From Streptomyces sp. MUM 178J (lineage in GTDB: Bacteria; Actinomycetota; Actinomycetes; Streptomycetales; Streptomycetaceae), in contig NZ_JADWYQ010000009.1 in NCBI RefSeq assembly GCF_022414575.1, positions 1-64,000 of the forward strand: DNA of 64,000 bases, read 5' to 3'. Below the pieces are notes generated by a model. That model was not told the DNA's origin. It worked only from the letters and a program-made list of their open reading frames with translations, and ran no database searches. The translations under genes were made by a program, and so were the position numbers. Below, one piece after another: positions 54,278-62,610 of this stretch. Every line of letters starts with the position of its first letter. Position 1 is the stretch's first letter.

Positions 54278-55437
54278 CCCCGGCCGCCGGGAGGGGAGAG
54301 CACGTACCTTCGCCCCTTGGGGCTTCCGGGAGCGAAGAGCCCGAAGTACAAGCCCCTGGGGGTCCCCCCGGACGGAGTCTGGGGGAGATCGAGGGGCGGG
54401 ATCCGGCCCGGCGGCGCCCCGACTGCCCCTCGTGGACCGTCCCCGCCCTCGACACCGCCCTCGCCCGCGTCGCCCTCACCCGCGCCGCCGTCGGCGACCG
54501 CTTCCCCCTCTTCGCCGAGCCGGACGGCGACGGCCGCTGGACGACCACCTCCCGCGGCTCCTGGACCGGCGGCTTCTGGGCCGGACTCCAGTGGCTGCGC
54601 GCGCTGCGCACCGGAGACGTCCAGGACCGTGTCGCGGCCCGCGCCGCCACGGCGCGTCTGGCCCGCTGGGCCGAGGCGGACACCGCCACCCGCGGACTGA
54701 TCCTCTGGTACGGGACGGCCCACGCCGCGGGCGACCCCGACGCCACGGCCCTGCGGGAGCGGGCGGCACACGCCTGCCTCGCCGCCATGGACCCGGACCT
54801 CGGCCTGGTCCCCTGGGGAGCCGCCTTCGGCGGCGAACGCCTGCTCGCCCGCGCCGACGGCGCCCCCGGCATGGGCCCTCTCCTCACCGCCGCGGGCCCC
54901 GCCGGGCGGGCAGCGGCCGAGTCGCACCTCCGCCGTCACCTCGCACTCTGCCTCGGCGGACGGCACCCCGCCTGGCGCTTCGACGGCACCGGCTGGCAGC
55001 CCTGTGAGGAGCCCCCGCCGGACTGGTCCCGGGGCCACGCCTGGCTGCTGCTGGCCGTCGCCGAGGGAACGGCCCTCGGCATGGACCTGTCCGCCGAACG
55101 GGAGCGGTTGACGGCCTCTTTGGAGTCCGCGCCCCTCGTTCCGCACGCGGACGCTTCCCACTGCGACGTCCCGCTCGACACCTCCGCCGCCGCCATCACC
55201 GCCGTCGCGCTGCTCATGCTGGCCCGGGCGGACGACAGCCGGCGGCGCGCGGGCCGGTTCCGCGCACGCGCCGTCGCCGTACTGGACCGCCTCGTCCACG
55301 CCCATATGGCGTCCGGCAGGCTCCTCGACGGCTGCTACGACGCCGGCAGCGGACTCGCCGTACGCCATCAACTGATCTGGGGCGACTACTTCCTGGTCCT
55401 CGGGCTCGCCGCCCTCACCGGCCTGGTCGACCTCTGA
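54274..55437 (+). CDS. GH88/GH105-like unsaturated glucuronyl/galacturonyl hydrolase
   Basis: The 387-residue, signal-less protein has alpha6/alpha6-barrel signatures: SRGSWTGGFWAGLQWLRAL, DWSRGHAWLLLAVAEG and VPLDTSAAAITAVALL. Family members hydrate the 4,5-unsaturated uronyl ends made by polysaccharide lyases. The ATGA overlap with the MFS gene sets the start, but residues about 15-45 (GASGSEEPEVQAPGGPPGRS) are encoded by a dispersed repeat, so the N-terminus is an oddity. No ribosome-site-backed start was found between the repeat and the catalytic domain. Confidence 0.8.
   Translation: MTPAAGRGEHVPSPLGASGSEEPEVQAPGGPPGRSLGEIEGRDPARRRPDCPSWTVPALDTALARVALTRAAVGDRFPLFAEPDGDGRWTTTSRGSWTGGFWAGLQWLRALRTGDVQDRVAARAATARLARWAEADTATRGLILWYGTAHAAGDPDATALRERAAHACLAAMDPDLGLVPWGAAFGGERLLARADGAPGMGPLLTAAGPAGRAAAESHLRRHLALCLGGRHPAWRFDGTGWQPCEEPPPDWSRGHAWLLLAVAEGTALGMDLSAERERLTASLESAPLVPHADASHCDVPLDTSAAAITAVALLMLARADDSRRRAGRFRARAVAVLDRLVHAHMASGRLLDGCYDAGSGLAVRHQLIWGDYFLVLGLAALTGLVDL
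54351..54395 (+). repeat. dispersed Streptomyces repeat, copy 2 (inside the GH88-like gene)
   Basis: This stretch matches 16796-16840 with few changes: CAAGCCCCTGG, GTCCCCCCGGACGGAGTC and GGGGGAG. It lies within the first 45 codons of the hydrolase gene, where it adds Pro/Gly-rich residues. Confidence 0.75.
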
Positions 55438-55612
55438 GCGCTCCGCGGGCAGCGCCGGACGGTCCGTCGAGCGTGCGCGGGCGCATCGCGGCCGGTTGCG
55501 CCCATGCGGCGGAGCCGCACATCGATACAGCCGTGCGCCTCGGGGCGCTGTCGACCCGCGCCGGACGTCACCGGACCCGCCGGGTCGGCCGGCCTCTGAT
55601 CAAGACCTCCTA

Positions 55613-56806
55613 TCAGCCGACAGCCGGTCGGACGCCGCCCCGCAGCACCCGCCGAGCCACCGACGTCATATGGAGTTCGTCGGGACCGTCCAGGATCCGC
55701 GCCGCCCGCCCGATGCGGAACAGCGCCGGCAGCGCGGTGTCCGGCCCGAGGCCCGCCGCCCCGTGGACCTGGATCGCCACATCCGCGACCTGCTGGAGCA
55801 TCCTCGCGGCGGCCACCTTCGCCAGCCCCACCTCCACATGCGCGTCCAGGCCGGCATCGATCCGGGCGACCGCCTCGTACACCAGCGGTCTGGCGGCGCG
55901 CAGCGCGAGCAGGGCATCGAAGACATGCCGCTGCACCAACTGCTGCGCGGCGAGCGGCCCGCGCGACCCGCTGCGGCTCTGCGCCCGCGAGCACAGCAGG
56001 TCGAACGCCCGTCCGGCCTGCCCCAGCCAGCGCAGACAGCGCAGCGTACGGCCGAGCTGCAGTCGTTCGCCCGCGACCGCCAGCGCCTGGCCCCGTTCGC
56101 CCAGCAGATGGGAGCCGGGCACCGGGACCCGGTCGAGCTCGATCTCCCACTGCCCGGACGCGCCGAACACCGGCAGCTCCCGCACCACTCGGAAGCCCGG
56201 CGCATCCGTCGGCGCGAGCAGCAGCGACAGGCCCGTACGGTCCCCGGACGCGCCGTCCGTCCGGGCGAGCACCGTGACCAGGTCGGCGTCCGCGGCCCCG
56301 GAGACGAACCATTTGCGCCCGCTGACGACCCAGTCCCCGCCGGTCTCCCGTACGGCGCGCGTCCCCGTCGAGCAGGGGTCCGTACCCGGGACGTCGGGCT
56401 CGGTCATCGCGTAGCAGGTACGCACCTCCCCGGCGACCAGCCGTTTGAGGTACGCCTCCCGCACCGTGTGCGAGCCGTGCCGCAGCAGCATCAGCACATC
56501 CAGCAGCGGCGCGGAGCCCAGAGCCGCGGGCCCATGGTCGCTGGCCCCCTCGGCCTCGGCGATATGGGCGTACGACCGCAGCGGCACCCCCTGCCCGCCC
56601 AGCTCCTCCGGCAGCGGCAGCGCCCACAGCCCCTCCTCCCTGGCCGCGCACCGCAGTTCGGCCAGGGCCGCGGCGGCGTCCGGGCCTCCGGCGTCCAGCA
56701 CCGGCTCGCACGGGATGACCCGTCCGCGGACGAACTCGGCGACCCGGTCACGCAACTCGACCGTCTCCGGCGGGCATTGCGGAAGCCCTCCCTGCCCGTA
56801 CTCCAC
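55613..56806 (-). CDS. acyl-CoA dehydrogenase family protein
   Basis: The 397-residue protein has an N-terminal helical domain, the middle-domain FAD motif CYAMTEPDVPGTDPCSTGTR with WVVSGRKWFVSGAADAD, and a C-terminal part with ADVAIQVHGAAGLGPDTALP and FRIGRAARILDGPDELH. It likely oxidises an acyl-CoA to the enoyl-CoA in the cytoplasm. GTG at 56806 is backed by GGAGG; an ATG at 56929 would overlap the divergent gene. It shares a 121-base promoter region with the CaiB-type gene, suggesting one pathway. Confidence 0.9.
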   Translation of the reverse strand: MEYGQGGLPQCPPETVELRDRVAEFVRGRVIPCEPVLDAGGPDAAAALAELRCAAREEGLWALPLPEELGGQGVPLRSYAHIAEAEGASDHGPAALGSAPLLDVLMLLRHGSHTVREAYLKRLVAGEVRTCYAMTEPDVPGTDPCSTGTRAVRETGGDWVVSGRKWFVSGAADADLVTVLARTDGASGDRTGLSLLLAPTDAPGFRVVRELPVFGASGQWEIELDRVPVPGSHLLGERGQALAVAGERLQLGRTLRCLRWLGQAGRAFDLLCSRAQSRSGSRGPLAAQQLVQRHVFDALLALRAARPLVYEAVARIDAGLDAHVEVGLAKVAAARMLQQVADVAIQVHGAAGLGPDTALPALFRIGRAARILDGPDELHMTSVARRVLRGGVRPAVG

Positions 56807-56840
56807 CGCTTTCCTCCACCCCTCGGGAACCCATGCGAAC

Positions 56841-56855
56841 GACAGTCCGACTGTC
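56841..56855. promoter_or_regulatory. GACAGTC-C-GACTGTC palindrome between divergent acyl-CoA genes
   Basis: A perfect 15-base palindrome lies 35 bases upstream of the dehydrogenase start and 73 bases upstream of the CoA-transferase start. It is a likely operator for a dimeric regulator not encoded next to it. Confidence 0.6.
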
Positions 56856-56927
56856 TCTTCCGTGGAACTGGTCGGGTGCGAGGGCTCCCGGGTTCCCGTG
56901 AACGGATCCCTCAGGGGGAGGAGAGAC

Positions 56928-59096
56928 ATGGCGTCACCAGCCGCTGTACACGCCACCCGGACCACGGACGGTCCGGACGGACCGGCCGCTCCGCTCGACG
57001 GACTGCGTCTGCAGAGCTCCGGACCGCACCGGCTCACCGCGGTCGCGGCAGAGCATCTGCGACTGCTCGGCGCCGTCCAGTCGGACGACGGGGACCCCGA
57101 CGGTTCGACCGGCCGACTGACCCTCACCGGCGGGGACTTCAGCCCCTGCACCGCCCGGCTCACATGGGCGGACGGCGACGAAGACAACGGCGGCGGCGGT
57201 GACGCCGGGCCGCGGCGCGGACTGGTCGACGAGGCGACCGTCCAGGCGGCCACCGGCGTCATGGCCGTCCACGGACGCCGCGACGGCACGCCCCGCGGCC
57301 TCGCCGTCGACTACACCGCCGCCGCCGCCTCCGTCCTGGCCGTCCAGGGCATGCTCGCCGCCCTCCTCGCCCAGGCCCGCGGGCTGCCCGCCCCCGCCGG
57401 CACGACCGTCAGCGCCGAGCGGGCCGGGCTGCTCGCCGTCTCGCAGTATCTGGCCGCGGCCGGGGCGGACGAGGGCGAGGCCGTGGAAATCGGCCCCGGG
57501 GCACCGCCGTTCACCTCGGCCGACGGAACGCTGTTCGAGCTGGAAACCCTCGACCCGGGGGCCTGGGCGGCGTTCTGGCGCGCCCTGGACGCCCCGGCCG
57601 AAGCGGTGCGGGCCGGCTGGCGGCCCTTCCAGTTCCGCTATGCCACCGCCTGCGCGCCGTTCCCCGAATCCCTGCACCAGGCGGCGCGCGCCAGGTCCTG
57701 GCGGCGCATCCGGGAGGCGGCGACCGCCTCCGGAGCGCAGGTCTGCGCACTGCGCACGCTCGCCGAGCGGGCCGCGGAACACGACGGCGCACCCCCCTGG
57801 ACGTTTGCCCCGCTCGCCGCCGCGCCGCCGCGGCCGCCGGGCGCGCCCCGTACGCCCGCGTCGGCCGCTGCCGCCCGACCCCTCGCCGGACTCACGGTCC
57901 TGGAGGCCGGCCGCCGTATCCAGGCCCCCCTCGCCGCCCATCTGCTCGGACTGCTGGGCGCGGACGTGGTCCGCGTCGAGCCGCCGGGCGGCGACCCGCT
58001 GCGCGGCATGCCCCCGGCCTGCTCCGGCGTCTCCGCCCGCTGGCTGGCCCTCAACCGAGGCAAGCAGGCGGTCGAACTCGACATCAAGGCCGAGGCCGAC
58101 CGGCGTCGACTGCGCGAACTGGCCGCCGAGGCCGATGTCTTCCTGCACAACTGGGCCCCCGGCAAGGCCGCACAGCTCGGCCTGGACGCCGCCGACCTCA
58201 GTGCGCTCAATCCCGCGCTCGTCTTCGCGTACACCAGCGGCTGGGCGGACCGGCTGCCCGACGCCCCCATGGGGACCGACTTCATGGTCCAGGCGCGTAC
58301 GGGCGTGGGTGAGGCGGTCCGCCCGGCGGACGAGCCGCCCGCGCCGTCCCTGATGACGCTGCTGGACGTGCTCGGCGGACTGCTGGGCGCGGAGGCCGTC
58401 GTGGCGGGGCTGCTGCTGCGGGAACGCACCGGCCACGGCGTACGGGTGGACTCCTCGCTGCTGTCCGCCGCGGACACCCTGACCGCCCCGGCCCTGCGCC
58501 GGGCCGCCGCGGGACGCCCACCCCGCCGCCCCGCGGGGTTCCGCCGTCCCCTGCGCACGGCGGACGGCTGGCTGGCCCTCCCCGACGAGTCGACCCGCCA
58601 GGCCGCCCCTGCCGCGCAGTCGGCCCGAGCCCGAGCAGCCGGCCGGGCCGGGGCCGCCCCCACCGCGTCCGGCGGTGTGGCGGCTTCTTCGGCCGGGGTT
58701 GGCTGCACCCCCACCGCGTCCGGCGGTGTGGCGGCTTCTTCGGCCGGGGTTGGCTGCACCCCTACCGCGTCCGGCGGTGTGGCGGCTTCTTCGGCCGGGG
58801 CCGTTCCTGAACCGCAGGCCGCCGGCCCGGCGGCGGGCGGCTCGGCCCCATCCGCGGCGGGCGCGGCCGGGCCGGCCGCGCCCGGTCCCGCGGCGACGCC
58901 GACGGAGATCACGGAGGCCGCCCTCCGCGCACTGCCCACCGCCGCCGCCGCGGAACTGCTCCGAACCCGGGGAACACCCGCGACCCCCGTTGCCGAAGAC
59001 CTCGCCGACCTGCGCCACGACCCGCGTTTCACCGGCTCGATCAGCCTGGACGCCCATGGCGCACCCGCCGTTCCCGACCCCTGGACCTGGAACTGA
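56928..59096 (+). CDS. CaiB/BaiF (family III) CoA-transferase with extra N-terminal half
   Basis: The 722-residue protein has the family III fold from about residue 318: GRRIQAPLAAHLLGLLGADV, VRVEPPGGDPLRG, WLALNRGKQAVELDIKAEAD, VFLHNWAPGKAAQLGLD and a later FMVQARTGVGEA. Family III enzymes move CoA between acyl groups. The first 290 residues look like a diverged, partly matching second CaiB half. A 51-base tandem repeat near residues 578-624 and a Pro/Ala-rich stretch interrupt the C-terminal part. GGGGGAGGAG precedes the ATG. The ligase gene follows 14 bases later. Confidence 0.82.
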   Translation: MASPAAVHATRTTDGPDGPAAPLDGLRLQSSGPHRLTAVAAEHLRLLGAVQSDDGDPDGSTGRLTLTGGDFSPCTARLTWADGDEDNGGGGDAGPRRGLVDEATVQAATGVMAVHGRRDGTPRGLAVDYTAAAASVLAVQGMLAALLAQARGLPAPAGTTVSAERAGLLAVSQYLAAAGADEGEAVEIGPGAPPFTSADGTLFELETLDPGAWAAFWRALDAPAEAVRAGWRPFQFRYATACAPFPESLHQAARARSWRRIREAATASGAQVCALRTLAERAAEHDGAPPWTFAPLAAAPPRPPGAPRTPASAAAARPLAGLTVLEAGRRIQAPLAAHLLGLLGADVVRVEPPGGDPLRGMPPACSGVSARWLALNRGKQAVELDIKAEADRRRLRELAAEADVFLHNWAPGKAAQLGLDAADLSALNPALVFAYTSGWADRLPDAPMGTDFMVQARTGVGEAVRPADEPPAPSLMTLLDVLGGLLGAEAVVAGLLLRERTGHGVRVDSSLLSAADTLTAPALRRAAAGRPPRRPAGFRRPLRTADGWLALPDESTRQAAPAAQSARARAAGRAGAAPTASGGVAASSAGVGCTPTASGGVAASSAGVGCTPTASGGVAASSAGAVPEPQAAGPAAGGSAPSAAGAAGPAAPGPAATPTEITEAALRALPTAAAAELLRTRGTPATPVAEDLADLRHDPRFTGSISLDAHGAPAVPDPWTWN
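58661..58801 (+). repeat. in-frame 51-base minisatellite within the CoA-transferase gene
   Basis: Units begin at 58661, 58712 and 58763; the first two are complete and nearly identical, the third stops after about 39 bases. Each encodes 17 residues, TASGGVAASSAGVGCTP. Because 51 is a multiple of three, changes in copy number keep the frame. Confidence 0.92.
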
Positions 59097-59110
59097 CAAC
59101 GGAGCCCGAG

Positions 59111-60787
59111 ATGACCGTCACGCTGCACGATCTGCTGCCCGCCCGGCTGCGCCGCTCCTGGGCCGTCGACGCTGCCGTCCCCGACCTCGACGTCTACAGC
59201 CTCTACCGCGCGCGCCAGATCGCCGACCCGCACCGCACCGCGATCCTCGACGCCAAGGGGAAGCTCTGCTACACGGCCATGGACCGAAAAGTGCGCTCCC
59301 TCGCCGTCGGCCTCAGAGGACTCGGCATACGCCCCGGCGAAGTCGTCGCCGTACAGCTCCCCAACGGCCGCAACGCCGTCATCGCCGATCTGGCCATCGC
59401 CGCCGTCGGCGCGGTCGCACTGCCCTTCCCCGTGGGCCGCGGCAGCCTGGAGGCGGAGTGCCTGCTGCGCCGCGCCCACGCCGTCGCCGTCATCGCGGCG
59501 GTCGAGCACCGGGGGAACACCCACGCCGCGGACCTGTACGCCCTCTCACCGACCCTGCCCGCGCTGCGCCACGTCATCGCGGCGGGCAAGGGCGGCACCG
59601 CCCCCGAAGGAACGATTCCGCTCGCCGATCTGCTGCGCTCCGACCCCGCTGACTTCGTCGCGGAGCGCCCCGACCCCGACAGCCCGGCCCGCATCCTCGT
59701 CTCCTCCGGCTCCGAGGCTGAGCCCAAGATGATCGCGTACTCGCACAACGCGCTCGCCGGCGGCCGCGGCAACTTCCTCGGCAGCCTCCTCCCCGACGAC
59801 ACCCCACCCCGCTGTCTGTTCCTGGTCCCGCTGGCCTCCGCGTACGGCTCCAACGGCACCGCCGTCACCCTGGCGCGCCACGGCGGCACGCTCGTCCTGC
59901 TCGACCACTTCACCGCGGAGGCGGCGCTCGCGGCGATCCGCGAACACCGGCCGACACATGTGCTGGGCGTGCCGACGATGGTGCGGATGATGCTGGAGCG
60001 CCTCGACGCCGAAAGCACCTCGCAGGACGGCACGGCGTCGCCGGACGAACTCCCCGCGCCCACCGCGCTCGTCCTCGGCGGATCCATCCTCGACGAGACG
60101 ACCGCCGAGAAGGCCCGCCGCGCCTTCCGCTGCCCGGTGGTCAATCTGTACGGGTCGGCCGACGGGGTCAACTGCCATACGGGCCTGGCCATGGAGCCCC
60201 CGGAGTCGCAGGGGCCCGGAGTGGTCGCGGGCCGGCCAGACCCGCAGGTCGCCGAGATCCGCATCATGGAGCCCGACAGCGACGGTCTGCAGGAGGCCGC
60301 GGAGGGCGCCGTCGGCGAGATCGCGGCACGCGGCCCGATGACCCCGCACTGCTATGTCGGCTCCCCGGACCTCGACGCCCGCTACCGCACGCCGGACGGC
60401 TGGGTGCGCACCGGAGACCTCGGGTTCCTCGACAAGGAGGGGGTCCTGCACGTCGTGGGCCGTCTCAAGGACGTGGTGATCCGGGGCGGCGCGAACATCA
60501 GCCCCGCCGAAGTCGAACGGGAGCTGACGGCCCACCCCCTCGTACGGGACGTGGTCTGCGTCGGGGTGCCCGACGAACTGATGGGCGAACGGCTCGCGGC
60601 CTGCGTGGTGCCGCACGCCGCCGAGCAGCCCACCCTCGACTCGCTGTGCGAACTGCTCATGGAACGCGGTCTGGAGCGGCGCAAGCACCCCGAGCGGCTG
60701 CTTCTGCTCGGCGAACTCCCGCTCACGCCCGCGGGCAAGCCGGACCGCAAGGCCGTGCAGAAGCGCTGCGCGGCAGAGGCCGTCTGA
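59111..60787 (+). CDS. AMP-binding acyl-CoA ligase-like enzyme
   Basis: The 558-residue protein is of the ANL superfamily. The phosphate-binding loop near residue 197 is SSGSEAEPKMIAYSH, diverged from the usual SGTTGxPKG. Later motifs are standard: NLYGSADG, GWVRTGDLGFLDKEG, GRLKDVVIRGGANISPAEVE near 450, and the catalytic Lys in LTPAGKPDRK. It probably activates a carboxylic acid to its CoA ester, supplying the transferase and dehydrogenase encoded beside it. The gene starts 14 bases after the transferase stop. Confidence 0.9.
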   Translation: MTVTLHDLLPARLRRSWAVDAAVPDLDVYSLYRARQIADPHRTAILDAKGKLCYTAMDRKVRSLAVGLRGLGIRPGEVVAVQLPNGRNAVIADLAIAAVGAVALPFPVGRGSLEAECLLRRAHAVAVIAAVEHRGNTHAADLYALSPTLPALRHVIAAGKGGTAPEGTIPLADLLRSDPADFVAERPDPDSPARILVSSGSEAEPKMIAYSHNALAGGRGNFLGSLLPDDTPPRCLFLVPLASAYGSNGTAVTLARHGGTLVLLDHFTAEAALAAIREHRPTHVLGVPTMVRMMLERLDAESTSQDGTASPDELPAPTALVLGGSILDETTAEKARRAFRCPVVNLYGSADGVNCHTGLAMEPPESQGPGVVAGRPDPQVAEIRIMEPDSDGLQEAAEGAVGEIAARGPMTPHCYVGSPDLDARYRTPDGWVRTGDLGFLDKEGVLHVVGRLKDVVIRGGANISPAEVERELTAHPLVRDVVCVGVPDELMGERLAACVVPHAAEQPTLDSLCELLMERGLERRKHPERLLLLGELPLTPAGKPDRKAVQKRCAAEAV

Positions 60788-60830
60788 CAATCGGCCCGCC
60801 CCGGCGCGGCTGAACCCGTCCGGACGCGAC

Positions 60831-60862
60831 GAGGCCGGGGCGGCGGCACCCGCCCCGGCCTC
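60831..60862. terminator. terminator after the acyl-CoA ligase gene
   Basis: GAGGCCGGGGCGG (60831-60843) pairs with CCGCCCCGGCCTC (60850-60862) over six bases, between the convergent ligase and znuA genes. Confidence 0.9.
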
Positions 60863-60904
60863 TCGCTGTCCCACTGAGGAGGTTCTACCCCGTCAGAGGC
60901 CTTT

Positions 60905-61762
60905 TCAGCCCTTGTTCATCGTCTTCTTCAGTTCGTCGGCGGCGTTGCGGTATACGGACAGCAGATCCAGGTCGTCTCCCGGATAGTTGACGATCTTCAC
61001 CTGCTTCGCGCCGGAGTCCGGCAGCACCGTCCCCGTCGACATATGGGCGTTGTCCAGGACGAGCGCCGGCTTCTCCTTTGTCAGCGCGGCGAGCTGCGCC
61101 GGGGTCACCGCCTCGGGACCGTACGTCCCCACGGTCCGCGCGCCCGCCATCTCGGCCGCCCACGCCGTGAACACCTGGGAGACGACGGCCGGGCTCTTCC
61201 CGCCGGGCCAGGCGGTCTTCAGCTCCTGCGACAGCTTGTCGTACTCGGAGGTGAACGAGGACTTCCACCGGGCCGCGCTGTCCTTCGTCCCGAACATCCC
61301 GCCCAGACGCTCGACTTCGGCGGCCGCCTTGTCAGCGCTGTTGTCGAGTTTCACCTCGATCAGCTCGGCGTCGGAGCCGGCCGCCTCCTTGATCTTCTCC
61401 GCGTACGGCTCGAAGGGCGCGTAGAGCACGAAGTCGGCCTTGGCCACGGCGGCGAGGTCGGACGGCTTGGGGTCGTAGTCGGGGGCGTGGTGCACGGACT
61501 GCGGCACGATGACCGTGACGTCCTCGGCGCCCGCGGCCTTGGCGAGCGCGCCCTCCCAGGTCGTGGTCGCCACGACGACCGGCTTGCCGGCCTTCCCGTC
61601 CTTGCCGTCCTTGCCGTCCTCACCCTTCGGGGGGGCGACGCCCTTCGCGGGGGCGGGCTTCGCCGCCTCCCCGCACCCGGCGAGCAGGGTCAGTGACGCG
61701 GCCACGCCGACGGCGAGGAGGGGGCGGAGGCTGTGGGTGAAACGGACGCGGTTGCGCGCCAT
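60905..61762 (-). CDS. znuA: zinc/manganese-type ABC transporter binding lipoprotein
   Basis: The 285-residue protein has a lipoprotein signal (LLAVGVAASLTLLAGC, Cys30) and a Lys/Gly/Asp linker (KGEDGKDGKDGKAGK). The cluster A-I fold follows, with VVVATTTWEGALAKAAGAED, VHHAPDYDPKPSDLAAVAKA and LVLDNAHMSTGTVLP. The metal-site histidine pair is VHHAPDYD. It delivers zinc or manganese to the permease. Its ATG at 61762 lies 73 bases inside the permease gene with GGAGA nine bases upstream, so expression is tightly linked. Confidence 0.85.
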   Translation of the reverse strand: MARNRVRFTHSLRPLLAVGVAASLTLLAGCGEAAKPAPAKGVAPPKGEDGKDGKDGKAGKPVVVATTTWEGALAKAAGAEDVTVIVPQSVHHAPDYDPKPSDLAAVAKADFVLYAPFEPYAEKIKEAAGSDAELIEVKLDNSADKAAAEVERLGGMFGTKDSAARWKSSFTSEYDKLSQELKTAWPGGKSPAVVSQVFTAWAAEMAGARTVGTYGPEAVTPAQLAALTKEKPALVLDNAHMSTGTVLPDSGAKQVKIVNYPGDDLDLLSVYRNAADELKKTMNKG

Positions 61763-62610
61763 GAGCTGATTCTCCGTTCAGGGATGAGATGGACGCCGAG
61801 GACGACCGCCCCCGCCGTCAGTACGAGTACCGGGCCGGGCGGCAGGTCCAGCCGTAGCGCGACGAGGAACCCGGTCACGTTCACGGCGACTCCGATGCCG
61901 ACCGCCCACAGGGTGATCGACTTCAGGGAGGAGCCCAGGCGGCGGGCCGCGAGGGCCGGCAGCAGGGTCAGCGCGTCGACGAGCAGCGCCCCGGTGAGCT
62001 TGATGGCGCCGGCTACGGCGACCGCGACCAGGACGAGCAGCACCAGGGTCAGCCCGCGTACCCGCACGCCCGAGCACTGGGCGAGCTCCCGGTCGTACAG
62101 CAGCAGCGCGACATCGCGACGCCGCCAGAAGAACAGTCCGGGCACGGCTGCGGCCAGCAGCCCGAGCACCACGAGATCGGCGGTGCCGACGGACAGGATG
62201 GACCCCCAGAGCAGGGCGAACGCCCCGGAGGCATTGACTCCGGAGACCGCGAGCACCAGCAGCGCCGCGGCGATGGCGAGGCTCATCAACAGCCCCATGG
62301 CCCCCGACAGCCCGTCGGGCGTACGGGCGAGCGGGGCGACGCCCGCACCGGCGAGGGCACAGGCCACCAGGGCGCACAGCACGGGGTCGAGGCCCGTCAG
62401 CAGGCCGACCGCGATGCCCAGCAGGGCCACGTGCATCATCGCGAACCGCACCGGCATAATGTCGAGCCCGACGATCACCACGCCCACGATCGGCAACCCG
62501 ACCGCGGCGAGCAGCAGCGCGAATCCGGCGCGCTGCACGGGCAGCAGTTGCAGCAGCTCCCCGACGTCCGCAGCCGCGGTCACCGCAGGCATGCCCGTCG
62601 CCGCGGTCAC
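61690..62610 (-). CDS. znuB: zinc/manganese-type ABC transporter permease
   Basis: The 306-residue protein has about eight membrane helices and the ABC-3 permease pattern GLDIMPVRFAMMHVALLGIA, ALLWGSILSVGTADLVVLGL and LLVDALTLLPALAARRL. GTG at 62610 overlaps the ATPase stop in GTGA. The last 25 residues (ATASVSPTASAPSSPS and so on) are low complexity and encoded by DNA that also encodes the start of znuA, which suggests an extended reading frame. Confidence 0.86.
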   Translation of the reverse strand: MTAATGMPAVTAAADVGELLQLLPVQRAGFALLLAAVGLPIVGVVIVGLDIMPVRFAMMHVALLGIAVGLLTGLDPVLCALVACALAGAGVAPLARTPDGLSGAMGLLMSLAIAAALLVLAVSGVNASGAFALLWGSILSVGTADLVVLGLLAAAVPGLFFWRRRDVALLLYDRELAQCSGVRVRGLTLVLLVLVAVAVAGAIKLTGALLVDALTLLPALAARRLGSSLKSITLWAVGIGVAVNVTGFLVALRLDLPPGPVLVLTAGAVVLGVHLIPERRISSWRATASVSPTASAPSSPSAWPRH

